Part shown: piece after piece, positions 6,226 to 15,500 of the stretch
How positions within the stretch are numbered: the first letter of the stretch is position 1
Layout of the letters: the number at the start of each line of letters is the position of its first letter
Virus record (IMG/VR): IMGVR_UViG_3300047319_001486
Location: 1-34,221 of that record
From: a virus
Direction: 5' to 3' (one strand)
Length of the DNA: 34,221 bases
Notes under the pieces: generated by a model
The model's input: only the letters and a program-made list of their open reading frames with translations
What the model was told of the DNA's origin: nothing
The model's database searches: none
Program-made: the position numbers and the translations under genes

Positions 6226-9200
6226 TGGCCGACCAGTATCTCTTTGACTTAACAGTCGGCGGGTACATCGACCCCGCCGGTCGCCCCGTGCCCGTTACAG
6301 CGATCAACGCCGCCGCCAGCGAGGTGCAGAGCCGCGCCCGCGACGAGATGGCCGCCCTCACCAAGCGGCTCGTGGACGGCGACCTCACCCCCGCCCGCTG
6401 GGAGCGCCAGGCCAGCGCCATGCTGCGCGAGGCGCACCTCACCGCCACCGCCCTCGCCGTCGGCGGCTGGGCCCAGGTGCCCGCCTTCGAGGACGACCTG
6501 GTGGACCGGCTGACCGGCGAGTTCACCTACCTCGCCGGCTTCCGCACCGCGCTCCCTGATCTAACGGAAGGCCAGATCGCCGCCCGCGCCGACCTGTACG
6601 CCAGCAACGTCTGGGCGACCTACCAGCAGATGCGCGGCGCGCTGGCCGAGCAGACCGGCATGGACGAGGAGCGCAACGTGACCGACCCCGCGGCCGAGTC
6701 CTGCGCCGAGTGCGACGACCTGGAGGCTGACGACTGGGTACCACTGGACACACTGCCCGAGGTCGGTGAGCGTGCCTGTCTCGCCCGCTGCCGGTGCACG
6801 ATCGAGTACCGCGCCGCCGGCGTGGAGGAGAAGCGAGTGCTGGTCGGCGCGGGCGTGGCGCGGGCCTACAACCCGGACGAGCCGCGCCTCCCCGCCGGTG
6901 GTCCCGGCGGTGGGGAGTGGACGAGCGATGGCGGGAGCGACACGGGTGCGCCTGACTCTCTGGCCACACTCGCCTCAGCGCTCAGTCCGGCGAGCGCTGA
7001 GTCCTGGCTCCAACGCGACGCTCACGGCGGGCTGCGCCCCGTAGATGTGGGAGCCTTGGCGACTACACGGGAGAGCCGGGGCTTCATCGGCACGAGCGGC
7101 GCTGGCTACGAGATCACAAGTCAGGCAGTTCACAACCAGATCGGCCAGGAGCTTGCTGCGGCACACGGCTACCACGGCATAGAGTCGCCCATGACAACCG
7201 TGCTGGAGGCCGGCCACCTGATTCGCTACGTCTCGCTGCCCAAGCAGCACGAGCTGGGCGTCGAGCTGCACGCGCCGCCTTCCGACTCGCAGTGGAGTAC
7301 GCTGCGGCGGTTTGCAACCAGCCTGCCAGACGCTCGCTTTTTGTTCGATGTTTACCCCCCTAAGGGAGCGCCCGACTATGCGGCGCGGTTCGGGATCGGA
7401 GAGGGGTTCGGCAAGCTGCGCGCCGCGGCAGAACGCGCCTACGGGCCGGTTAATGGCGCAGCCCGCGGCCTCTTCCGCGCCTGGGATGAGGCGCAGCACC
7501 CCCGCGAGCCCGCCGGCACGAGCGCCGGCGGGGAGTTTGCGGGTGGAGAAGGTGGCGGCTTGCCTGCGACCGCTCCGGCGACCGGCGAGCGCGACATGGC
7601 TGCCAGCCGGTACATCGAGGCCGCCGTTCCGGTCGGGGATGTGGAAGACGACACTCAGACCGGCATCGTTCGGTATGCGGTCGCGCAGGAGCTAGCCTCT
7701 GACGTCTACGCTGCCGTGGGCGCCAAGGGGGCGTTCTCGGATCTCGCGGATGCGACGAAGTGGGTCGACGACCAGATTCGCACCTGGGAAGGCAGCAGTC
7801 GGGCAACGCGCATCCTTGGGTTGCACGAGGCGGTGCGCCAGAAGTTCGACCTGCCTGAGTCCACCATGCGCGGCGTAGCCGACCTCCCGCTTACGCCATC
7901 GCCGGAGCAGCGCGCTCTGGTCGATGCCATCTACCGGAATACTCAGGCCCACCTCGCCGCGCTCGGGATCAAGGAGCTGACGCTCGTTCGGGGCGGGCTG
8001 GTGCAAGATGCGCTGCTACCGCCCGGCATCCGGCACGGCGGTCAGGGCGACCACGTGGACGGCACCGCGCAGCTCGCTCCGCTGAACTCCTGGACGAGCC
8101 AGCCGCACTGGGCCGAGCGGTTCGCTAACGCCCACGGCCTCGCGCAGGCGCCGCAAGCCGGCCAACAGCGCACCGCCGTCGTCCTCCAGGCGCGCGTACC
8201 AGCAGCGCGCATCTTCAGCACCGGCCGCACCGGGCTCGGCGCTCTCGTTGCTCACGAGTACGTGGTTCTCGGCGGCCCAACTCCCACGCGCTTCCACGCT
8301 GAGGAGCTAAGCGGCGGGTTCCAGTATCGCGCAGCTCGGGCTACGGGGCTTGTGCCTGTGGATGCGGATCCGGAAAGCCTGGACTGGCTTCGCTGGGCAG
8401 TGGCCTACCAGGTGGCTCAGGAGCGCGCCTTCAACCCGGACCAGCCGCGCGACGACCAGGGGCGCTGGACGACTAGCGACGACAATAGCCGCGTGAGCGA
8501 CCTGGCGCCGCCCGGCGAGCCGCCGCCCCACACCGTCAGCAACGACGAGCTGCGGGGTCTGATCGACTGCGTCTCCGGGGAGTACGCCGACATTCGCCAG
8601 CAGGCCGAGCGCGACGACACGGACGCTTCCGCCCGCGAGTACCAGCGCCTCGGCGACTACCTCCACGCGCTCTACGCCGAGGCGAACCGGCGCGACTTGT
8701 TCAAGGCCTACAACCCTGACCAGCCCCGCGACGAGCACGGCCGGTGGACTGATAGTGGTGGAACCGTAGTCCCTACGCGCGAGCCGAGCCAGGATGCTGC
8801 GGTGGAGGCAGCCCTGTTTGCAGGTGCGTCTACTTCTAGCACCGAGCTAGAAAAGATCGCTGCCGCGGCGATCGCTGCGCGCATCGAAGCCAACCCCGCT
8901 CACGACTCCGCGGCCTTCGACGCAATCTTCCAGAGCCCCTACGACTACGTGCGGTCGGTCGAGCATGCGTGGCAGCTCGACGCGCAGAGCGTCACGTCTA
9001 TGCGGTTTGCGGAAGCCGTCGCTCACGCCCTGGATCTCCCGCCGGCGGCCGTGAGTGCGATGGGTAACCGGGCCGACGCGGGACGCAACGCCGTGCCGAT
9101 GATGGAGGTGGCTCGCGCGACCTACGCGGAGACCCAGGCGCAGCTCGCCGCTGCGGGCCTCCCCAGCGTGGTCCTCTATCGCGGTGTGAACCACTACCAC

Positions 9201-12200
9201 GATGAACTCCCCGCCGGGCTGAAACCCGGCGTGAGTGATAGCCACGCCGATGTGTCATTCACGGCCCGCCCTCTGACGTCCTGGAGTTCGGACCCCACCG
9301 CTGCCGAGCTGTTTGCCCTCCGCCAGCGCAGCTCCGACCGCACCGGCTATGTCCTGTCTGCACGCGTGCCCGCCAGCCGGATCTTCTCCACCGGGCGCAG
9401 CGGGTTTGGCGAGCGCATCGAGCGCGAGTTCCTGGTACTCGGCGGCTCCATGAAGGCTCGCGCGCACACAGCCCGGACGGCCGGGGGGCAGATTGATGTG
9501 ACGCGCGCTGCCCCTCGTGAGCCCGTGCTAAACATCGACGCAGACCGCGAGAATGCTGACTGGCTGCGCTGGGTCGCGCGTGTGCGCCAGGCGGCCCCCC
9601 GCGCCTTTAACCCCGTCGAGCTGGAGTGGGACCCCGCGCAGCACCCGCGTATCCCCGCCGGCCAGCCCGGCGCGGGCGAGTTTATCGGCGGCACGGCCAG
9701 CGCGCCCGAGGACCCGGCCGCTCGCGCCTGGTACCAGCGCGGCCACGAGGGCCTGCCCACCCAGCCCGAGGTCAACCGGCTGGCGCGCGAGGTCAGCCGC
9801 GGTCTGCGCGCCCAGGTCCCCACCGGCCCCAAGCCGCTGGACCTGATGAACATCTGGCACAGCGGCGCGCGCAGTGCCAAGTACCGCGACCTGCGCTCGG
9901 CCGTCCAGCAGGAGTTTCACTTGCCTGGCGACTGGGCCACCCACCGTGACCCCGCTCAGTACAAGCCGCTGGTCCGGGCGATCTACGCTGCTACGCAAAA
10001 CCAGCTCGCCGCGGCCGGCATCAAGGACGTCACGCTCTACCGCGGCCTGCTGCTCGGCAACGACACGCTGCCGCCCGGCGTCGGCCCCGGCCGCTCCGGC
10101 GGCCACGCCGATACCGTCCACCAGGGGCGCCCGCTGGCCTCCTGGACCAGTAACCCCGCCATCCCGCCGGGATTCGCTAAAACCCACCACAAGGACGGCA
10201 TGACCGCGGTGATCCTCCAGGCGACCTTTCCCGCCAGCAAGGTGTTCAGCACCGCCCACACCGGCATCGGCCTGCTGCGCAAAGAGGAGTTCGTTATCCT
10301 TGGCGGGCCCCAGCACGTCCGTCTGCATACCCAGGATGCGCGCGGGCGCTGGGACCTGTATAAGAGCCTGATAGACCACAGTGCGGACGTGGAGAATGAC
10401 GCCTGGCTCCACGAGGACGACCCCGAGCCGTTGCTGGTCGAGGATCCCGACGGCACCGTCCACCCCGTTGCTACCCCCGCAGAGCTGGCCGCGGCGCTGG
10501 CGGGGATGGGCCTGACGCTCGCGGAGTTCCTCCAGACGCCCGCCGCAGCAGCGATGCCTGCCAGCCTGCGACCCGCACCGGGTAAAGCGGTCAAGTACTC
10601 GCCCGACCAGCCCCGCGACGAACACGGGCGGTTTGCCACAGGTAGTAGCGGCGATGGCGAAGCCACCAAGCCCAAGCACGACCCGCCGGTGATCGGCGCC
10701 GGCCGCGACGCCACCACGCGCCCCGACCCCGAGTACGACCGCCTCCACGCCGACCTGCTCCGCCACACCAGCGGCCACCGCATGGACGGCGCGCGCATCG
10801 CCACGACGCAGTGGCTGGAGAAACAGCGCGCTGCGGCCGGGATCCCGGACAAGGGCCAGAAGGTCGCGCTGTGGGGGCTTGCCTGGAACCAGCTCCCCTC
10901 AGTAGCCGTCGCACTGGCTCGCTTCTACCAGCAGTACCCTCTAGTTGCGGCCGACCTGAAGACGGTAGATATCCTGCCCAACCGTCAGTTCCAGGGCGGC
11001 ACCAAGCAGGTGGTGGCCCATGCCTGGCCCGACGGCCCCGTCAGCCACCTAGAGGGCAACGGGCTGCGGATGGCACAAGTCGACGACCACTCGCGCGTCC
11101 GCAACGGCTGGTTCCCCGAGGGCACGGACAAGGTGCAGGGCATCCTCTGGCACGAGCTGGGGCACGTCCTGAACCACCACCTGGACCGCGTAATGGCGAC
11201 CCGTCCGTTCAACGACCGTGCCGCGGAGGACTGGCGCGACTTCCAGAAGCACGAGATGAGCAGCGACCGCCTGTCGCAGTACTCGGTGTCCAAGACCGAC
11301 CCGAAAGCGAAGTGGCGCGAGGGGTTCGCGGAGTCTTTCGCCCAGTACAACCTAGCATCTACCGACAAGTGGACCGCCCCGACCTTTAAACTCGCGGCCC
11401 TCCTGGAGCATTCCTGGGTCGCGCCGCTGGTCGGCCACCGCAGCAAGAGCGTGGGCTGGTTCTTCACTCGCGAGTGGGACGAGGCGCAACACCCGCGCGA
11501 GCCGGCCGGTAGCCCTCAAGGGGGCGAGTTCGCCGGCGGCGCTGAAGCCGCAGCCGCTCTCCTCGCTCAGCGCAAGCCCGACCCCTCTGCGCTCCGGGAG
11601 ACTATCGCCGCAGCCGACGCGGCGGCTGCCGCTGCAGCCGCCCTGAACGGCCAGTCCGTCGACGACTACAAAGCCTCGGTCGAGGCCAACCTGCGCCGCC
11701 TGTATGATGAAGCTGAGATCCACATCCTCCTGCGCGCCGACCGTGTCGGCAAGCTGCTCAGCGACGGTGAGCTGAAGACCGCTTTCGAGGTGTCTCGCCT
11801 GCGGAAGCAGGACGAGAACTACATGGCGTCGCGCAGCCAGATCGAGCAGACCATGTTCGGCCTGCCCGCCGATACCCCCGTGGATAACCGCCCAATCTAC
11901 GGGTCGCTCGCCACCCCCGGCGTCGGGCCGGACATTATCGAGCACGATAGCTACGGCGGCACGACGCTGGAGCTGAAGCCAGCGGTTAAGGACCGCGCCA
12001 CCGCGCTGTGGGGCGACAGCTTCGAGCGCAAGCAGGCCACCGCTGATGGCCAGAGCTGGTATGCGGCTTCGCCGGCCCCGGTATACGACCCGAAGTGGTA
12101 CTCGGTGGGCACCTACGCGCGTATTCCGGACGTCGGCGCCGCGGCTGACCCCGCGCGCCTGGACACCGTGTCTAACATGAAGGGCGCGGCCTACATCGAG

Positions 12201-12578
12201 ACGCAGATCCACGGCGACGCAGCCCACCCTGCCGTGTCCGTTAGCGATATTGCCCGCGTCGTCTTCGATAAGCCGCCCTCGGCCAGTGCGGTCAGGGCGC
12301 TGGATAAACTGGGCATCGCCCACGCCTCCTACCAGTTCGAGGCCGAGCCATACCCGCCGCACACCGGCCGGCCAGCGGCGCAGGAGTTCGGCCGCCTCCG
12401 CGACGCCTACGCCTACCACGGACGCGAGCTGACTATGCTGGCGAAGTTCGGCGAGCACTACGAGCACTGGACCGGCGACCCGAAGTGGAAGGAGAAGTCC
12501 ATGAAGTGGCGTGATGACATGCGCCGCTGGCAGGGGGTGACCGAGGCCAGCTTTGCCAAGTGGGGAGAGCCGCTCTGA
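6225..12578 (+). CDS. MuF-like head protein fused to ART x3, metallopeptidase and DUF3626-like domains
   Basis: At 2117 residues this is the longest gene in the window. Residues 1-200 are a MuF-type minor head domain, with the C-terminal cysteine motif CAEC (C160, C163) and ACLARCRCTIEYR (C185, C189, C191). A domain at about 236-410, not identified, follows. ART modules lie at about 455-730, 850-1120 and 1160-1395, with a small helical segment at about 760-825 between the first two. A metallopeptidase-like domain (about 1485-1725) has WHELGHVLNHH (H1643, E1644, H1647) and GFAESFAQY (E1703). The last domain (about 1780-2110) has RPIYGSLA, LKPAVKDRAT, GDSF and YIETQIHG, a pattern I associate with DUF3626. 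Seven linker motifs separate the units. The start at 6225 overlaps the previous stop; 18 bases around it repeat those at the portal start. MuF proteins sit on the portal inside the head, so internal packaging is inferred. Confidence 0.85.
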   Translation: MADQYLFDLTVGGYIDPAGRPVPVTAINAAASEVQSRARDEMAALTKRLVDGDLTPARWERQASAMLREAHLTATALAVGGWAQVPAFEDDLVDRLTGEFTYLAGFRTALPDLTEGQIAARADLYASNVWATYQQMRGALAEQTGMDEERNVTDPAAESCAECDDLEADDWVPLDTLPEVGERACLARCRCTIEYRAAGVEEKRVLVGAGVARAYNPDEPRLPAGGPGGGEWTSDGGSDTGAPDSLATLASALSPASAESWLQRDAHGGLRPVDVGALATTRESRGFIGTSGAGYEITSQAVHNQIGQELAAAHGYHGIESPMTTVLEAGHLIRYVSLPKQHELGVELHAPPSDSQWSTLRRFATSLPDARFLFDVYPPKGAPDYAARFGIGEGFGKLRAAAERAYGPVNGAARGLFRAWDEAQHPREPAGTSAGGEFAGGEGGGLPATAPATGERDMAASRYIEAAVPVGDVEDDTQTGIVRYAVAQELASDVYAAVGAKGAFSDLADATKWVDDQIRTWEGSSRATRILGLHEAVRQKFDLPESTMRGVADLPLTPSPEQRALVDAIYRNTQAHLAALGIKELTLVRGGLVQDALLPPGIRHGGQGDHVDGTAQLAPLNSWTSQPHWAERFANAHGLAQAPQAGQQRTAVVLQARVPAARIFSTGRTGLGALVAHEYVVLGGPTPTRFHAEELSGGFQYRAARATGLVPVDADPESLDWLRWAVAYQVAQERAFNPDQPRDDQGRWTTSDDNSRVSDLAPPGEPPPHTVSNDELRGLIDCVSGEYADIRQQAERDDTDASAREYQRLGDYLHALYAEANRRDLFKAYNPDQPRDEHGRWTDSGGTVVPTREPSQDAAVEAALFAGASTSSTELEKIAAAAIAARIEANPAHDSAAFDAIFQSPYDYVRSVEHAWQLDAQSVTSMRFAEAVAHALDLPPAAVSAMGNRADAGRNAVPMMEVARATYAETQAQLAAAGLPSVVLYRGVNHYHDELPAGLKPGVSDSHADVSFTARPLTSWSSDPTAAELFALRQRSSDRTGYVLSARVPASRIFSTGRSGFGERIEREFLVLGGSMKARAHTARTAGGQIDVTRAAPREPVLNIDADRENADWLRWVARVRQAAPRAFNPVELEWDPAQHPRIPAGQPGAGEFIGGTASAPEDPAARAWYQRGHEGLPTQPEVNRLAREVSRGLRAQVPTGPKPLDLMNIWHSGARSAKYRDLRSAVQQEFHLPGDWATHRDPAQYKPLVRAIYAATQNQLAAAGIKDVTLYRGLLLGNDTLPPGVGPGRSGGHADTVHQGRPLASWTSNPAIPPGFAKTHHKDGMTAVILQATFPASKVFSTAHTGIGLLRKEEFVILGGPQHVRLHTQDARGRWDLYKSLIDHSADVENDAWLHEDDPEPLLVEDPDGTVHPVATPAELAAALAGMGLTLAEFLQTPAAAAMPASLRPAPGKAVKYSPDQPRDEHGRFATGSSGDGEATKPKHDPPVIGAGRDATTRPDPEYDRLHADLLRHTSGHRMDGARIATTQWLEKQRAAAGIPDKGQKVALWGLAWNQLPSVAVALARFYQQYPLVAADLKTVDILPNRQFQGGTKQVVAHAWPDGPVSHLEGNGLRMAQVDDHSRVRNGWFPEGTDKVQGILWHELGHVLNHHLDRVMATRPFNDRAAEDWRDFQKHEMSSDRLSQYSVSKTDPKAKWREGFAESFAQYNLASTDKWTAPTFKLAALLEHSWVAPLVGHRSKSVGWFFTREWDEAQHPREPAGSPQGGEFAGGAEAAAALLAQRKPDPSALRETIAAADAAAAAAAALNGQSVDDYKASVEANLRRLYDEAEIHILLRADRVGKLLSDGELKTAFEVSRLRKQDENYMASRSQIEQTMFGLPADTPVDNRPIYGSLATPGVGPDIIEHDSYGGTTLELKPAVKDRATALWGDSFERKQATADGQSWYAASPAPVYDPKWYSVGTYARIPDVGAAADPARLDTVSNMKGAAYIETQIHGDAAHPAVSVSDIARVVFDKPPSASAVRALDKLGIAHASYQFEAEPYPPHTGRPAAQEFGRLRDAYAYHGRELTMLAKFGEHYEHWTGDPKWKEKSMKWRDDMRRWQGVTEASFAKWGEPL
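7590..8420 (+). other. ART module 2 (MuF fusion)
   Basis: It shows HEAVRQKFDLP, YRNTQAHLAALGI, LTLVRG (R589), LNSWTSQPHWAERF (S622), IFSTGRTGLGAL and VAHEYVVLGG (E678), ending in DWLRW. It is the closest relative of ART module 1, sharing a 23-bp exact stretch (4451-4473 and 7833-7855). The ExE position is Ala-His-Glu. Confidence 0.8.
8770..9590 (+). other. ART module 3 (MuF fusion)
   Basis: It shows YAETQAQLAAAGL, VVLYRG (R986), LTSWSSDPTAAELF (S1019), IFSTGRSGFGER and IEREFLVLGG with E1066-R-E1068, an intact ExE motif as in arginine-specific transferases. It ends in DWLRW. Confidence 0.85.
9700..10400 (+). other. ART module 4 (MuF fusion)
   Basis: It shows YAATQNQLAAAGI, VTLYRG (R1273), LASWTSNPAI (S1306), VFSTAHTGIGLL and RKEEFVILGG (E1355). 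The ExE position holds Lys (K1353-E-E1355). A tail with DPDGTVHPVATPAELAAAL follows before the next linker. Confidence 0.8.
10680..11400 (+). other. HELGH metallopeptidase-like domain (MuF fusion)
   Basis: WHELGHVLNHH supplies the zincin HExxH motif (H1643, E1644, H1647), and a downstream GFAESFAQY offers a third ligand candidate (E1703), as in gluzincin-like folds. The substrate is unknown; it might act on a host protein or on neighbouring linkers. Confidence 0.7.
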
Positions 12579-12580
12579 TG
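12560..12580 (+). promoter_or_regulatory. Translational coupling site deciding the ATG at 12578
   Basis: A GGGGAGAG stretch (12562-12569) precedes TGATG, where the MuF-fusion stop and the next ATG share one base. An in-frame start at 12560 lies inside the upstream gene without such spacing. Confidence 0.5.
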
Positions 12581-15500
12581 GTGGCCGTGATCGGGCGCCA
12601 CGGCGAGGAGGCGCTGCTGATTAGCCTGGAGGACGCGCCGCCCGGCGAGGACCACGGCTTCGTGGTATACCCGGCGAAGTTCCGCGCCGGCCCCGTCGTT
12701 GGCGTCAGCAGCATTCTTGCGCGCGACCCCGACTGGGAGTGGGTGGATCCGCCGGACCACGCCGCGGCTCAGGAGCTGCTGGCAGTCCTGCCGCACCCGC
12801 CAGTCGCGCCGGCCGCTGAGAAGGCCGTCACCCGCTACAGCCCGGACCAGCCCCGCGAGCCCGCCGGCTCGCCTGAGGGCGGCCAGTTCGCCGGCGACGT
12901 GGGCGGGGCGGGTGGTAGTGCGGCTGACCACCCGCAAGGGCCTACTATTCCAGAGGCCGGCACCGCTAACGTGGCGGTCAGCCAGCAGGTCACGAGCGAG
13001 GACTGGAACGAGGATCCCCGCGAGTACGAGGCCGAGCGCCTAGACCGCCTGCGCTGGATGTTCGCCGAATCTGGCCTGGAGAACCCCGACCGTGCCGAGA
13101 CGGTGAGCCAGAACGTTAAGGACATGTGGCACCACGACCACCTAGCGCAACTCACCTCAGACTTTCGCGCCGCCGCGGCTGCGGAGTTCGGCCTGCCCGG
13201 CGCCAAGGAGACGGTCGAGCAGTTCCACAGCGAGTACTGGACGGAGCTGAAGGCTACCGCGCGCGGGATCTACGACGAGACGCAGCGCCAGCTCCTCAAC
13301 AACCACGGCGACCTCAGCCACCTGACCCTCTTCCGCGGCATGCAGGTGCCGGATGCAGCTGTACCTACCAGCCTGCGCGGGAGCGACGTACACGCCAACG
13401 CCACGCTCCAGCTCAAGCCGCTGGACTCCTGGACGACTGACCCCGCGGTGGCCCATCGCTTCGCTACCGGCACCGACGTCAGTACCGGCATCCGTCCCGG
13501 CCACACCGGAGTAGTCCTGCAGGCTCGCTTCCCCATCCAGCGTATCCTGGGGTGGGACAAAACCGGGATCGGCTTCGGCGGGGAGGCTGAGGTGGTCGTG
13601 CTCGGCGGCCCCGCTCATGTGCGGGTGTACCGGACGACCAGCGGGGGCACGGTAGACGTTACGAAGGCCGCGCCGCTCGACCTGGGCGAGTTCGGCTGGG
13701 AGCGCCACAACGACAACTGGCTCTGCACCAACACCGCACTCCAGCGCGCCCTGCCCGGCTTTGTCCGCGCCTGGGACGAAGAGCAGCACCCCCGCGAGCC
13801 GGCGGGGACCTCAGCCGGTGGCGAGTTTGCCAGCGGCGCGGGTGGCAGCTACGAGGGCTACCCGGACGGGCCGCGGGACAGCTTCCTGCCGATCAATACT
13901 ATCGCTACAGCGATGGAGTCAGCTGACCCGTCGCTGTCACCCGGCGATGCCGTCCAGGCGGCTCAGGACGTGATGCGTCGCTGGAACGCTAACCCCAAGG
14001 ACCCCGCCTCCATGCTCCTGATGCTGCAAGCCGCCGAGGTCTTTGGGCTGACTGACGCTGAGCCTACGCCGCACAAGCTCCCAATCCCCGAGATTGCCGA
14101 CCTGCTCATTGCTCCGGTCACCGCGGCCGGTCTGAAGGCGGTGCTGAAGCCGATGTACGACGCCACGCAGGCGCACCTGGCGAAGCGCGGGATCGCCGGG
14201 GGCACCCTGTATCGCGGCATGATCCTGCCCAGCGCCACGGTCCGGGCGATGGAGGCCGCGGGCGGGACGCTCCGGCAGCGCGCTCTTTCCTCCTGGACGA
14301 GCGACGCTTCCGTCGCTCGCGAGTATGCGGATCCGAAGTATCACCACAACACGGACCCGGACATGGTCCCGGTGATCGTGAGTGCCCACGTACCCGCGTC
14401 TCGCGTCCTTTCCTCGCCGCAGACGGGTTTCGGCTATGACATGTCAGCCGAGATCGTAGTTCTGGGAGGGCCCATTCCCGTGCACGTCCACCGCGTTACG
14501 CCCGCCAAAACCGCCGCCTCGGACGGAGCCGCCGCCCGGCCCGTGATCGTCGAGGACGACCGCGCCGCCGAGTGGCTTCACGCGATGCGCGACCGCCCCC
14601 CGGTGCGCTCGTTTACTCGCGAGTGGGACGAGAGCCAGCATCCGCGCGTCCCCGCCGGCAGCCCCGAGGGCGGGGAGTTTGGTGGAGGGGAGGGTAGTCC
14701 CCAGGCTGCTGCCGTGCCCTACCAGGGACCGGAACCCCCGTACAGCGAGCGCACTGACCCGATCCTGTGGAACCCCGACGGCGGCGAGCCGCTCTACGCC
14801 GGCGATATGCGAAGCTGGGGCGAGGCTAACTACGAGCGCCTGGCCGACGAGCTGCAGAAGGACCCGACGATGCCGTTCGACCCGCCCGGCGGCAAGGAGA
14901 CCGCGCGCGGGATGTTCCGCAGCTACGCGACAGGCTGGAACGGGGGCGGCGCCGGCCACGCCGAGCTGATGGCCGTTGCGACGGAGTTCGGCCTTTCGAC
15001 CGCGGACGTATATCCTGACCCGTTCCACCAAACCTTTGACCCCGCCACGAAACCGTGGGACCGGGCACGGATGGCCTGGGCGCGCGCCACCTACGACGCT
15101 ACTCAGGCAGACTTCAAGGCGCAGGGTCTGAAGGAAGTCACGCTCTATCGGGGGACTGCCATGATGCCTGACAAGCTCCCCCCCGGCGTGCACGAGAGCC
15201 GGGCGCCCGCGAATGCCGACGTGCAGATGCAGCCCCTATCATCCTGGACCAGCAACCCGCAGGAAGCACGCAGGTTCGCCATCAAGAGTCGCGGCGGCGA
15301 CCCGACTCCGGTGGTTCTCGCGGCGCGCTTCCCCGTCTCGCGGATCTTCTCGACGGTACGCACCGGACCCGGCACCTTCCCCGAGCGCGAGTACGTCGTG
15401 CTTCGGGGGAAGACGACCGCGCGTCTGCACGTCGACGTGGAGCACCTAGACCGCGCCATCACCGGAGGCCCCCTGCCCGTCGTGACCGTAGACGCGACCC

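Larger units (their letters stand above)
3520..14690 (+). repeat. Thirteen interdomain linker motifs across three genes
   Basis: Copies lie near 3520, 4085, 5050, 6865, 7480, 8428, 8703, 9603, 10590, 11465, 12830, 13760 and 14612. Two flavours occur: (F/Y)NPDQPRD(D/E)xGRW and WDExQHPRxPAGxxxGGEFAGG. Each sits at a domain junction. Similar HPRDxxGRF-type segments recur in phage head proteins. They may be flexible spacers, protease sites or recombination points. Confidence 0.8.

Noticed and set aside
3520-14690. Linker repeats as a CRISPR array
   Set aside because: The repeats are hundreds of bases apart, vary in sequence and are translated in frame as part of long proteins.
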